A DNA stretch of 64,000 nucleotides from Utricularia gibba (taxonomy: Eukaryota; Streptophyta; Magnoliopsida; Lamiales; Lentibulariaceae). Each line of letters opens with the position of its first letter. Positions within the stretch are counted from its first letter, which is position 1. Positions 47,301 through 58,453 of the stretch are shown here, in pieces. Made by a program: the position numbers and the translations under genes. Under the pieces are notes generated by a model. It ran no database searches. It was not told the DNA's origin and saw only the letters and a list, made by a program, of their open reading frames with translations. The stretch lies in assembly GCA_002189035.1 (NCBI GenBank), contig NEEC01000020.1, forward strand, positions 496,001 through 560,000. Reading direction: 5' to 3'.

Positions 47301-47707
47301 TCGCCGCAAAAGAACTGTACGTTTTTTCTTCATCCTCCGTCGTTTTAATCAACGATGGTGATAATGCAGTCATCCTAATGCGTGCCTGCTGCATCCAGAT
47401 ACGACAGGGGCTGGTTCTTCCACAAGGAACTGAGACAATGGCTTTCTAGAGTGCCCACCCAGGAGCCTCTTGTGAAAACACCTTCGTACGAAAGAGGTGT
47501 GTACTTCTGTTTCGATGAGACTTCATGGAAGTTCACCCACAAGGTATTTCATCACTCGTGCTTTTCGAATCCTTTTATTCGATGCAACGGACGCATAACC
47601 TCCTCCTTTTCCAAGCGTTGAATCAATCCATGATGGCTGTGCAGGATAACTTCATTCTCCAGTATGATATGGTGGCACCGCTGCCAACTCTCCCGCCGCC
47701 GGCGTAG
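44305..47707 (+). CDS. CCR4-NOT complex subunit NOT2 (VIP2-like)
   Basis: Twelve exons give 668 residues: 44305-44322, 44408-44516, 44594-45070, 45259-45468, 45557-45646, 46034-46125, 46203-46370, 46523-47062, 47133-47185, 47275-47316, 47399-47543 and 47645-47707. A long N-terminal region rich in Ser, Gly, Gln and Pro, probably disordered, contains NENFPPLGSK and LDLLSLGIDLTDLGLDM. The C-terminus is the NOT-box domain (LTLFYIFYSMPRDEAQLLAAKEL, YDRGWFFHKELRQWLSR, PLVKTPSYERGVYFCFD, NFILQYDMV). NOT2 is a scaffold of the CCR4-NOT deadenylase complex and, as NOT2/VIP2 in Arabidopsis, also affects transcription and small-RNA biogenesis. Exon 1 codes for six residues only. Exon 8 holds an internal duplication (46611-46852). 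Confidence 0.92.
46611..46852 (+). repeat. In-frame tandem duplication in the Gln-rich part of NOT2
   Basis: TGCCACAATACCAGCAGC at 46611 recurs at 46725. Both copies encode PQYQQ(Q)HQTQLP, then TQQ, then STFQAS, with the second copy slightly longer. The period is 114 nt, so the frame is kept. Confidence 0.85.
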
Positions 47708-48622
47708 ACCGTTTCGCCTTCAGGAATACTAGTAGCAGCAGTGTAGGCCCGAGTGAAGATTCATTCTTTTGAGGCCTTGGATGGATCCAAATATGCTCCT
47801 CCTCCTCCCCATTTGCGGGTAGTACAACTGGTATGTGAATAAGCAGTAGTACAGAAATAGAAGAATCTACTCCCATTTTTTGCAGGCCTTTAGGTCTAAC
47901 ACAACAGGGAATGATAGTGACATGTTGAGATCACTGATTTGAGTAGTGTGTGGATAGCTGGCCACTCCAAACAACACACCCACTCAATCTATATAAAATG
48001 GTTTCACGGGCGACGGCCAGCCGAGCGTGAGCAGTTTACCACTTGCACAAGAAACTCCACATTAATGATCTTGAAGTTTAATAAAAGGGTGACTTTAGTC
48101 ATTACTACGCGATTCCAATGTTCAAGAAACCGAACCAAAAGCCTCCGGAACCCGAGTAATGCATTGGGTTCGAACCTGCTACTTCTAACTCAGTCATAGG
48201 AAATTGGCGCACAGCATTCACATAAACCCCAAAGTTCAATGCATCTCAACTCAAATAAGCATTTCCGATGTGGGATCTTCTCATGCTACAGCATCCACCA
48301 AAGACAACTTATTCACGACAAAAACCAATGGAATAAGCACAAAACCAACACTTCCAGAAACTGATAAACACTTCACTCTGATGCAGGCTTCTCTCTATAC
48401 ATGGTGAAATTTTTACGTATCGATACGTAACTTCCTGGAACCCTCTGTTCAAGTCCGCCATGGCAGCAGAGATGGTCTAGGGACAAAACCAGCCAAGCAC
48501 CACCACCACATTGCTTGTTACATACAGCCCTTGTGGCTTTATCGACTCGCCTCGAAGAGTTGTTCTGTATGGAGCAGGTTCTTACATCTACTGGATTAAA
48601 CTCATAGCTGGGGTTGCAAATA
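47708..48622. other. Convergent 3' flanks (NOT2-like and At1g01500-like)
   Basis: No gene. The sequence is balanced and probably made of the two 3' untranslated regions. A minus-strand frame at 48373-48684 overlaps the last exon of the next gene in another phase and is not supported. Confidence 0.45.
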
Positions 48623-49872
48623 TCAGAAAAATCTCCTCCTGAAGTTCCTCGTTGTGGCTTGATACGATCGCATGAGGAGGCCAACGCCTATTCCAACACC
48701 GAGGCACATACCTAATCCTATTCCTACACCCACCCTTACTCCGGCATTAAACCATGAAATTTGGCCGTCTTCATCAGCGTACATCATGTCTTCTGAGTAA
48801 TACCGGGGAGGAACCTTCCTCTCTGAGTCGTCATCATCATCATCAGACTTCATGAAATGCAGAAATAAGAAGTCAGCTGGGCAATCATCATGAAAGCTAC
48901 AAGAACAATAATCAAGGACAGAGTATGTGGATCAATTTTTTCTCAACATCAGAAGAATGGCATCTGGAGACCAGAAAGCTTCAGTTATACTCGAAGAAAA
49001 CAATGGTTTCTCTACTACACCAAATCTATAAATCTCTTAAACATGATAATGAATATAGGTTCTTCTTCAACTAAGAAAAGAACAGCATGCCTGAAATGCT
49101 TTACATAATTGAACAATAGCAAGCGCGATCCTAATAATCTCCCACATTCGGAATTATAAAATAATGAAAAAGAGATACACAGAAGCATAAAATTGCTTAC
49201 AGGAAACTTTATTTGGCTTATCAGACCATTGGTTAAATTCCTCTGCCTCTTTCCAAGCTCTTCATCCTCCGGTATGGCATCAAGCATTCCCTGTCTCAAC
49301 ACCTTCTTCCTTGGGCTAATCGAAATCATCTTACTTAGGATGACCGGGGCACCGGAGCAGCAGCCAGCCACATAAACCTCGATCGACGGAGAGGAAATCC
49401 AAGACCCAGGTTGAAAAAGGTTAGAATGGCCAGTCACGGTAGCACCGGTAGCGGCGTAGCAATCCATACTCCACCTAGTTCTCGAATCATTCTCCATCGT
49501 AGATTCATCCCTTTCCAGAGACCCACATAGAATCAAATCCGAATCTTTCCTGTCTTCACACACCTCGATTTCTACAACACCGGATATCTTTACGCTATCC
49601 GTACTCACATACGTAACCTCCGACGAATCCCTATCCACCAGATCACGCCGCAGAGTTATCGACACCTCATCAGATGAAGGCACTCTCGCGCCATTGATAT
49701 CCAGAAAAACACCCACTTCCCTGCGGAGATAACGCAGAATCAGATGCTCTGGGAGGCTCTCCACCGCGCAAGGAACAACTCTGACGTAAAACAACCGTAT
49801 TTCTAAGCATCCTCCGGAGAAAGCCCGGGTCTTGTAGATCGTTAACTGTAAGTTTTCCTCCCCTCGTTCCAT
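48623..49872 (-). CDS. Uncharacterised protein, At1g01500 family
   Basis: Two exons (49872-49201 and 48847-48623) give 298 residues. The N-terminal two thirds form a beta-rich soluble domain (LEIRLFYVRV, DINGARVPSSDEVSITLRRD, CYAATGATVTGHSNLFQPGSWISSPSIEVYVAG split here by motif). Exon 2 starts with an acidic run of six Asp coded by GAT repeats. It ends in a glycine-zipper helix, GVRVGVGIGLGMCLGVGIGVG, which is probably membrane-inserted. The database label 'erythronate-4-phosphate dehydrogenase family' seen on Arabidopsis At1g01500 (from memory) is not supported by any dehydrogenase motif I can see. It sits next to ACC synthase, as At1g01500 and At1g01480 do in Arabidopsis. Confidence 0.82.
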
Positions 49873-50493
49873 TCCGAAATCATCAAACTAAGAACCACCG
49901 CATAACACTGATTCGATCACCGGAAGCATCGAACAATATGAAGAATTCCGGATTCCAGGAAACTGGGTTGGGAAATCAAGATTAGAGCGGATAATTTGAG
50001 ATAAGCGAGGCCAGGAGAAAGGAGAAGCGCGTGGTTGCTATGCGCGCACGTGAGCGTGGGAGATTTCCATGATGGCCGCCAGCTGTCGCGGAGGATTAGC
50101 GGTAGATACGGTGCTTAATTAATTTAGGTATTATATTTAAATCACTAAAATAATTTTCAGCCGCAAATATCAAATACATATATTTATGGATTTACACTAT
50201 TTAGTATTTAATTATAAAAGTATTTTAATTTTTTATAATATTTAAATTAATTTAGATTATATAAAATTAAATTAAATTAGATAAGTGTTTGAATTTTTGC
50301 AAATAAAAGGCTTAATATATCGATTTAAAATGTTATTTATTTAAATATAAATACAGCCTTACTTTAAATAGATAAATTTTAAAATCACTTCTAAATCAAT
50401 TAGTTTATTTTATTATAAATGTTGTTTAAAAATTAATTTTTTTAAATATAAAAAAACTTAATTCAAATAATCGCATAACAAATCAATCACTCC

Positions 50494-52647
50494 TTAAGTC
50501 CGAGCCCTAACCATCTGCGATCGAGGCGAAATCACCCTCGGTGACGGCGCCGCCCCCTCGTCGAACAACCGCGGCGGAAAGCTCAGCCGCAGGTTCTTCA
50601 CCGGCGATGCTCTCTCCGATTCCCCCTTCTTCACAAACGCCTTGATTCGCCGTAGCGCGATCTCCATCGTTTCATCGTCCATATTCGCGAAGCAAACCCG
50701 GAACCATCCTGGTTCATCGCAGTGAAATGCCGATCCCGGCGAAACATTAAGCTTCACTTCACTCAAGATTACCCTCCACAGCTCCAATTCTCCGGCGAAA
50801 CTCGCTGCTCTCATCAATTTCCTCAGATCCATCCAACAGAACAGCCCAGCGTTGCTGTCAACGCATCCGAGTCCTAGTTCCTGAATTCCCTTGACAAATT
50901 TGTCGTGCCTAATTTGAAGCCTCCGCCGACTCTCCGACATCAAATTCGCGACGAATTCCTCATCGGAGAGCATCTCCGCCAGCATATACTGCGTCTGCGA
51001 CGAAACCAGACCGAAACTCGACATCTTCCGAGCGCAGGCAACCACTCGGTCATTATAGGAGTACACAATTCCGACTCTGAAACCCGGAACCCCCAGATCC
51101 TTCGACAAACTGTACACAATGTGGATCAGATCAGTATCGCATTGAACCTCCTGGATGATTTCCGCTACGCTGATGAAACCTGGGCGGCGGAAGACGGTTG
51201 CGGCGTAGATCTCATCACAGACGAGATGGATTTGCTTGGCATTGATGAAATTGACGAGCGTCCTGAGAGTTTCGGCCCCCAGCGTTGTGCCCAAGGGATT
51301 CGAGGGGTTCGTGAGGATCAAGCCCTTGATTCTGATGTTGGCACTCAGCGCATCTCGGTACGCCCGCTCCAGAGCCTCCGCCGTGATCTGGAAATGGCTG
51401 GAGCTGGTGCAAGGTACTGGTATCAGCTTCACCCCCGTCCTCCATCTCAGGTCTCTGTCAAACCTGAAATTATCCCAATTTCAGTGGAAACAGATATTTT
51501 GCATTTTTATAGCATGAAAATTGAATAACTAAATAAAGTTCAATTAATTCAATTTAATGTAGCGATAGGAGGCCGGTTCAATTCAGAACCAATGAATCCG
51601 GTTCGGTTCCAAATTCTAAAATTGGAGATGAATTCAAATAAATAATAATTTAAAAACATAATTTTTTTTAAAAAATAAAAAGATTAGAATTTTTGGTTTT
51701 GGAGCAACCACCAAAATACGAGTAATTTGTACCTCAAAAAATGCATAGATTTAGAAGTAATTAGTATTTCTAAGAAATTTCAGTATTCACGAATGGTTAT
51801 ATTTTATTAAAATCAATATTTGAAAATTATATATTTTTCATAAATCACAACTATATACCAAGATTCTTAGAAATAATAAGAATTTTAAATTTATGTTATA
51901 TTTAAAATATATAATAATAAAAATATTTGATTGTGTTGAAATTTGTGGAACTAAACGTGGGGAATCTGAATCAGAGTGACTGCATGGCGGAATGATCGGG
52001 GAAGATAACGGAAGGAGGGTGTACCCAGGGTAGTAAGGAGTAGGGACAAGGAACGCATCGCCGGGGTCAGCTAAGCAGAACATGATCATCTCGTTTGCGC
52101 CGGTGGCTCCTCCGGCCATCACTACGCGCTCAGGATCGAAGCCGACCCGCCCGCCTCTCGCCGTCAACATGAACTTCGCCACCGCCTGAGGAACGGTCCG
52201 CCATTGCGGGAATGGAATGAGCTTCTGTTCTGTGAAAGAGCTAAGAAGATGAAGGAACGCATGGATTCACTCACAGTTCTGAAGCGAGGCAGCCCATGGT
52301 AGTCTTGAAACAGAGCCACGTTCTTGAACGCATGGATTCCCTCCTGGCTGCATATTGAAGCCCTGGGGTTCCTCTCCACCCACTCCTGTATCAAGTCGAA
52401 GCAAAGCTACCAGAGCAACAGAGATTTAGAAAATTTGAGGTATCAGAAATCTGATTGGAGGTCACTAGTCAGTCACCTGGTTCTCTGCTAGCCCCATTTG
52501 AATCACTCCAAGAGGGTTTTCGTGGGGGTGGAAGGGATCACTGTCGTACGCTTTCCATCCATCGAAGTAAGGCGAATCCTCTCCGTGCTGCTCGCCACCG
52601 GCGATCATCGAAAGGCGGCACTGTGTTCTCCGATGCCCACCTTCCAT
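50494..52647 (-). CDS. ACS: 1-aminocyclopropane-1-carboxylate synthase, type 1
   Basis: Four exons (52647-52477, 52406-52275, 52185-52025 and 51463-50494) give 477 residues. This PLP enzyme converts S-adenosylmethionine to ACC, the committed step of ethylene synthesis, in the cytosol. Visible blocks are [45 protein letters not shown] and the PLP-lysine box [14 protein letters not shown], then [10 protein letters not shown]. The C-terminal tail has LRLSF, a CDPK target type, and several Ser-Pro sites (SPRVISPRS), the MAPK targets that stabilise type 1 members such as ACS2 and ACS6. The start is the first ATG after a TATA box at 52721-52726; the tail residues before [13 protein letters not shown] are variable in the family. 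Intron 3 is AT-rich and 561 nt long. Confidence 0.94.
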
Positions 52648-52720
52648 TCTCAGCAACCCAAGAAGAAGAAGCAGAAGCAGGAGGAGGGTAATGACTGCGT
52701 TTCAGGAAGTGGGGGGAGGC

Positions 52721-52726
52721 TTTATA
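52721..52726 (-). promoter_or_regulatory. TATA box of the ACC synthase gene
   Basis: TATAAA on the minus strand (CCTATAAAGCC), 74 bp before the chosen ATG at 52647, which favours that ATG as the start. Confidence 0.55.
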
Positions 52727-53568
52727 GGCAACAGAGACGAGGCACATGCGAAAGAAAATTCAACCACCACCTGCACCACACACAGGAGATGAAGCTTCGG
52801 GGCGCAGAAGGCAGAAGCCATATCGGGAAAGGTCGGTCCCCCCATCGCTCATTCCAAAACTCAAGCTAACATTCAGTGACGAGAATGGAAACCTGCGATC
52901 TCCGGTCAAAGCCCCCTCCCCCACGGCTGACCGCCGGTATCCCGCGTGAACATTCTTCTCACGTATCATCGCATCTAATGGGATTTCCAATTGAATCCAA
53001 AAATCAAAATTTTCGTAATATATTTGAAAAAAAATTCAAGAACATTTATTTAAAATTAAAAAATGGAAATTATTCCAAGATTTCAAATGATATTCATTAA
53101 TAAAGTTACATTACATTTGAATTTCCTAAGTTGTGGAATTTTGTTAATTTGATTTTAAAAAAATAATTGACTTGAAATTTTTTTAAAAAATGGATGGCCT
53201 AATGTATTAATTTGAATAGAACTAAATTTAACAACATATATGTCAGAAAAATGATTATTTTAATATTAAATATTTATTTTATTATATGAGATAATAATAA
53301 ATGATTGCTTTTATTTAAAAATATTTCTTCTATTTAACTTTTTTTAAAAATTAGATATTCAATTTCTCTTTTATTAGAAGTGTATCTCAAAAGTATTTTT
53401 GAGAAACATAATCAAATATGCCTTTTCTTTTTCAAGATCCAAACATTAAGTATTAAAATCCATCTATTAAAAAGTAAAGCCTAGAGTTTTATCACTAAAA
53501 AAAGATATTAACTGTACTCATGAAGACATTCCAAGAAAAGATAAAGTTTTTAATTAAAAAATCAAACC
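52727..53568. other. ACC synthase upstream region and AT-rich spacer
   Basis: Positions 52727-52960 are balanced and probably the promoter. Positions 52990-53560 are strongly AT-rich with no gene. Confidence 0.45.
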
Positions 53569-54020
53569 ATGGTAAAAGATGGGAAAAATAGTGATGATGA
53601 TGGCATGGTGAATCAAACAATGGTGAAGTATGATAAAACTAGTGATGATAATGATGATGGTGGTGGCATGGTGAATCAAACAATGGTGAAGTATGATAAA
53701 ACTAGTGATGATAATGATGATGGTGGTGGCATGGTGAATCAGACCACGGTAAAAGATTGGTAAAACTAGTGATGGATGGCATGGTGAATCAAGCCATGGT
53801 GAAAGATGAGAAAACTAGTGATGACAATGATGGTGGTGGTGGCATGGTGAATCAGACCATGGTAAAAGATGGGTAAAATAGTGATGGATGGTATGGTGAA
53901 TCAAACCATGGTAAAATATGGATAAAACTATTGATGATTATGATGACATGGTGAATGAATGCATGGTAAAAGGTGGGCAAAAGTAGTGATGATAATGATG
54001 GCATGGTGAATCAAATCATG
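53569..54020 (+). repeat. Minisatellite with alternating 63- and 50-bp units
   Basis: GGCATGGTGAATCA-like starts occur near 53602, 53665, 53728, 53778, 53841, 53891, 53945 and 54000. The first units are 63 bp and nearly identical, then 50, 63, 50 and about 55 bp. The long unit keeps an open frame of 21 codons (MVNQTMVKYDKTSDDNDDGGG), but the 50-bp units break the frame and there is no gene context, so I do not call a protein. Confidence 0.85.
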
Positions 54021-55254
54021 GGTAATTGAGAGTCTGTCATGTGATTCCAAAATCTACCTACTTGGTTACAATAATTGTACCAAGGGTTGAATGGATGGTG
54101 GAATTAGTGGGGTGCATTTCATTTTACTTTTTACTAGGCAGAAGCATGTGAGGGATAATGTTCATATTAAATATTTATTTTTATTCATATTATATGAAAG
54201 ATTGTACAATTTAACCAGTGATAAAATATTATCATGATCTACATTTTTTTGTATAATATTATTTATTCATATATTTATTTTTTATGGTTTTACATTCATA
54301 CATATTTAAACACGAAATTTTCAAATAGTTATAAGTCTTGAAATTATCTCAAACTCGATATATTTAATTTTAGAATTTCAACTAAGTATATTTTATGTTA
54401 AAAAAAATTCTCATATAAGTTTTCATTAATTATTCTATTTAAACACGTTCTCGTAAACTCTAACACACTACTTGAAGGCCGTCCTGCTGGCACTTTGGGG
54501 AAAAGAGGAGTGATGGGAATCGGTGTCTGTTTTCTGGAAATGGAGGGAGGGGTTTGCATTATTGAGGCGACGCGTAGGGGGAAATTCCCGTCAACGGTAA
54601 AATCAAATGCGACTGGAGATGGAATGAGTGAATGAATGCACGATCAGGTTAGTTACCGGTCGACTTCTCCGGTGACCGGCGATGGATGACTGATAGCCGA
54701 AGTACCACCGCAGAGCCCGGATTTCTGTAATGTGCGTGGTGTCGGGGGTTTCTCCGATCAAGTCTCGTTGATTTCCGGCAGGTGGGTAACCAACACATCA
54801 TGGCTCGCGAATCACACTTCCCACCGACATAGCACGTTTTCTTACGCCACTAAACCGGCTGGTTCGAAACGGTAGCGGTTTCCGGTTCTCGTTTTTGAAC
54901 CGGAAATGAAACCCGATACAAATTTTAAATTCTTTTATGATAATTAATCCATCTAAATAATTTTTATTTAAATTCAAATAAATTAATTTGTTATCCTAAT
55001 TATGTAACAAAATATTTATTATTTTGATATATGTTTTGTATAGACGTGATTAATTGATATGAAATTAATTATTTGAGATAAAATAAATCCACTTTATAAA
55101 AAATATTATTTAAACAAAAAATATTCACATATTTTGGTAATTAGATTTATATTTAAATTTATATAAAATATTATCAAAATAATCACATAATTTCTAAAAT
55201 GTTTAAACAGAAGTATCAGCCTCGTGAATCTTCATCAACTGATGGGCAGTACGG
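54021..55254. other. Spacer without a supported gene
   Basis: AT-rich except for 54470-54900, which is balanced and has no long frame. At 54845-54905 the sequence CCGGCTGGTTCGAAAC with CCGGTTCTCG and GAACCGGAAATG resembles the CCGGTTCGGTTCC patch in ACC synthase intron 3 near 51598. Both may be remnants of one element type. Confidence 0.4.
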
Positions 55255-56658
55255 TTACTCAGCTGCATTCTCAAGCTTCTCAGCTGCTTCCGCCGCTGCA
55301 GAGGCAGCTTCCCCTAATCCCATCTTCTGCAAAGCTTGAAAGAGTCCCTCTACATCTGCAGCAGCAATCTTGTAGGGTGTATGAGACGGTCCAGGGAAGG
55401 AGCCGCTAACCACTTCGTCTCGATACTGGACTAGCGCCTTGTTGATGATCTCTCCTACACGGGCGTACTGCTTACAGAACTTGGGAGTTACCTGAGAGAT
55501 CATTCCTGTGGCTCAGTTTGAAGTGTTTGGTAGGCTGAGTGTGAAGATGGATGGATTGGTTGGTTACCTTTGCGTGATGGGGGTGTTGAAGCATTCCTAG
55601 TAGATCGTGGTAAACTAGAACCTGCAGGAGGATTAATGCATTGAGTTCATGAGTGCTTTGTAGCAGAATGAAGTGTAGTGTTGAGTAACCTGGCCACTGC
55701 AAAAGGGACCGGCTCCGATTCCGATGGTCGGGATTTGAAGGGCGGAGGTTGCTGCAGCGGCAACAGGGGAGGGAACACATTCTAACACGACGGCGAAACA
55801 CCCCGCTTCTTGTAGAGACAGGGCAGTCTCCACAACCTTTGCAGAAGGAAGTTCAATTGTCACAAAATGGGAGCATGCGTATATATCAGCTTCAGTTGAG
55901 TTCCCTACCTTTACAGCACTTTCGACATTCTTGCCTTGAGGCCTGAATCCCCCGAGAACACTGATGGCCTGAGGGTTAGACCAACATGGCCCATAACCGC
56001 TATCCCTGCTTCGACGATTGCCTTGGCAGCTGTGATCCGGGATGGTGCTCCGCCTTCCAATTTGATTGCATCCATTCCACCTTCTTTCAGAATTCTCACA
56101 GCCGTATCAACAGCCTGGATGAAACGAAATGATCATTTGATGCTTAATTTAGGATTACTGGTTCATCTCCTGCAAGCAGTTCACATGAAAGTGCACAAAC
56201 GGCATTCATAAAATCAAGACCTGATTAGTGCTGGATTCGTAACTGCCGAAGGGCAAATCGCCCACCAACAAAGGTCGCTTAGCGCCGCGGGCAACGCTGC
56301 GGCAGTGGACAAGCATTTCTTCAACCGTGATCGGAAGAGTGGTGTCGTGGCCGTGAACCACCATTGCCGCAGAATCGCCCACCAGGCAAATGTCAATTCC
56401 AGCGGAATCCAGGCAGACCGCCGAGGGATAATCGTAAGCCGTTACCATTGTAATGGGCACCGAGTTCTTGTGCTTCTTTCGGAGGTGAGCCAGGGTGACG
56501 CGCTGGTTGAAATTTTGAGGCGTCGGCCCGCCGTACACAGCGTCTTCTGGGACGTTGCTCATGCATCGGAGAAGCAGCGAATGAGGATATTTTTTGGTGT
56601 TGCGAATGGTGGGGCTGAAGAGAGACCCAGCCTTGGAAAGCAGACCCCGGAGCACCAT
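55255..56658 (-). CDS. Ketopantoate hydroxymethyltransferase (PanB), mitochondrial, with a one-base frame break
   Basis: Five exons (56658-56221, 56114-55909, 55836-55690, 55620-55567 and 55491-55255) would give 360 residues if one base is missing from exon 2. The enzyme transfers a hydroxymethyl group from methylene-tetrahydrofolate to alpha-ketoisovalerate, the first step of pantothenate and CoA synthesis. Motifs are [52 protein letters not shown] and the metal/substrate block VVLECVP. The N-terminus ([14 protein letters not shown], Arg-rich) fits mitochondrial import. Exon 2 is 206 nt where 207 is needed: after HVGLT the frame shifts at the G run 55973-55975 and hits a stop. The shifted frame then reads a normal [19 protein letters not shown] to the splice site. 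Exons 3-5 are intact. I treat it as a real gene with a recent mutation or base-calling error. It is divergent from the reticulon gene. Confidence 0.88.
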
Positions 56659-56807
56659 GGCGGCCGCGTTCCCGGAGAGACGGCGACTGCGATTTGAAGG
56701 GCTGCACCTCCGTCGGAAACGGTTGAAGCATTCATTTGGCACGCCATTCGAGCAATAATCGCATTCCGAGATAATTTCATATCAACCGAGCCTCCTCAGT
56801 ATGAGCC

Positions 56808-56833
56808 GGGCCCATTTATAATTATTTGGCCCA
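56808..56833. promoter_or_regulatory. Paired GGCCCA elements in the KPHMT/reticulon divergent promoter
   Basis: GGGCCCA (56808-56814) and GGCCCA (56828-56833) lie between the KPHMT start (56658, minus) and the reticulon start (57071, plus). GGCCCA is the complement of the TGGGCC site II element. Confidence 0.45.
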
Positions 56834-57070
56834 TTAAACAGCGAATCTTGGCCATCCATTCTTTTCGCTGTCCTTAGATCCAGGTCGTCCGATTACGATA
56901 CCGAACCTGTCCAGTGTCCGGACTGCGATTACTTTCCCGAACCAAACTCCGAAGCGGATCCATCGTAAAAACATCTTACTTCTCCCACACACTTGATTTC
57001 CCCCCATCGCTTGCTTGTTCCGGAAGTTCTTCATTTTCAGCAGTTTTCCGGCGTTCGTTGACCAACTACA

Positions 57071-58453
57071 ATGGCGGATCAAGGAGAGATCTCTGCGTCG
57101 TCGGTAGATGCAGTGATTGATTCCACGGCGGAGAAGATTGCAGCTACCGAAGATCTGTCGAAGGTTCTGGAATCGAGTGTTGAGCCTGAGACCGCAGAAC
57201 ATCCTGAAGTAATCGTGGCGCAGGAGAGGGAGCTGTTGAACTTGTTCGGCCGTAAAAAGCCTCATCACAAATCTGTATGTGGAGTTAAGCGTAAGTGCAC
57301 TCTGCTCCACTTCCGATTATCCGCTGTACGGCTGTAGGTGTTAATGATCGCCGTCGTAACACGAGTTTCCTGAAAATACGAAAGCATGTTTATTTTTTTC
57401 TGCAGCTTTTGATGTTTTCTTGTGGAGGAAGAAGAAAATATCTGCTGCAGTGCTTGGGGGAGCAACAGTTCTTTGGGTTCTGTTTGAATTGCTGAATTAT
57501 CATCTGACGAGTGTTGTATCCCATGTCTTGATATTTTCCATTGGATCGCTGTTCTTGTGGTCCAACGCCTCTATCTTCATTCACAAGTGAGGATATTGAA
57601 CTTCTTTCAGTTAAGCTGCTCCATATGTTTTTATGTAACTTCGGTTAACATTTATTTACAGGCGACCTCCGCATATTCCAGATGTTCGTCTTCCAGAGGA
57701 AGCGTTTGTTGAACTCGCTTCCATCTTTCGTGAGGAAACCAATCGTGGTCTAGCTGAGCTTCGAGACATTGCTTCCGGACAGGATGTTAAGAAGTTCCTC
57801 ACTGTAAGTCAAACCTTATTCCAACTCTGCAAAATCCCTTCCTTCACTTCCTCAGTGATTCCTGGTTCTTCTGCTGCACTCATCGATTGTGACTATGAAC
57901 TCACAATTGCCACTTCACCACAAAACTGTCACACGATTGGAAAAACAGAGAGATGCCTTCGTCACCATCTTCCAGGAAAACCTTGTGAAACGATAGGCCA
58001 TACAACAAGTTTGTGCCTCTGGTTTCACAAGGAGAACCAATTTCGGCAAAGGCATCTTCCTGTTTTTGCAAGAGGGTTGTTAGTAAAATGGGAACCAGTC
58101 TTGACTCTGCATCCAATCCTTGAACACCAGGTTATTGCTGCCCTGTGGCTTCTCTCAATAGTGGGCAGCTTCTTCACCTTCTTGACACTGGCTTATATCC
58201 GTAAGTCCGCGATGCCCGTGTGCGCATTACACATATTCTTCTTCCCATTCACTCAACATCTGTTCTTCTACCACCCAATGTTTCAGTGTTGGTGGCGGCG
58301 CTCACGCTCCCTGTCCTGTATCAGAAGCATAAGAACGAAGTGGACTCCCTTGCGGAGAAGGCAGTCTCTGAGCTCAAGAAACAGTATGATGTCCTGGATG
58401 CCAAGGTTCTGAGTAGGATTCCGAGGCTGCCATTGGACAAGAAGAAGGATTGA
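57071..58453 (+). CDS. Reticulon-like protein B (RTNLB), ER membrane shaping
   Basis: Five exons (57071-57290, 57406-57586, 57662-57803, 58131-58200 and 58287-58453) give 259 residues. An acidic N-terminus of about 60 residues leads to the reticulon homology domain: [28 protein letters not shown], two long hydrophobic hairpins ([13 protein letters not shown]... and [20 protein letters not shown]), and the closing [15 protein letters not shown]. The wedge-like hairpins curve and tubulate endoplasmic-reticulum membrane. The C-terminus LPLDKKKD has a lysine-rich end. Together with KPHMT and the bZIP gene, the order matches At2g46110, At2g46170 and At2g46270 (from memory), suggesting an RTNLB5/6-type member. 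Confidence 0.92.

Noticed and set aside
53569-53763. A 64-codon Asp/Gly-rich repeat frame
   Set aside because: It follows a 63-bp minisatellite, later 50-bp units break the frame and there is no promoter or splice context.
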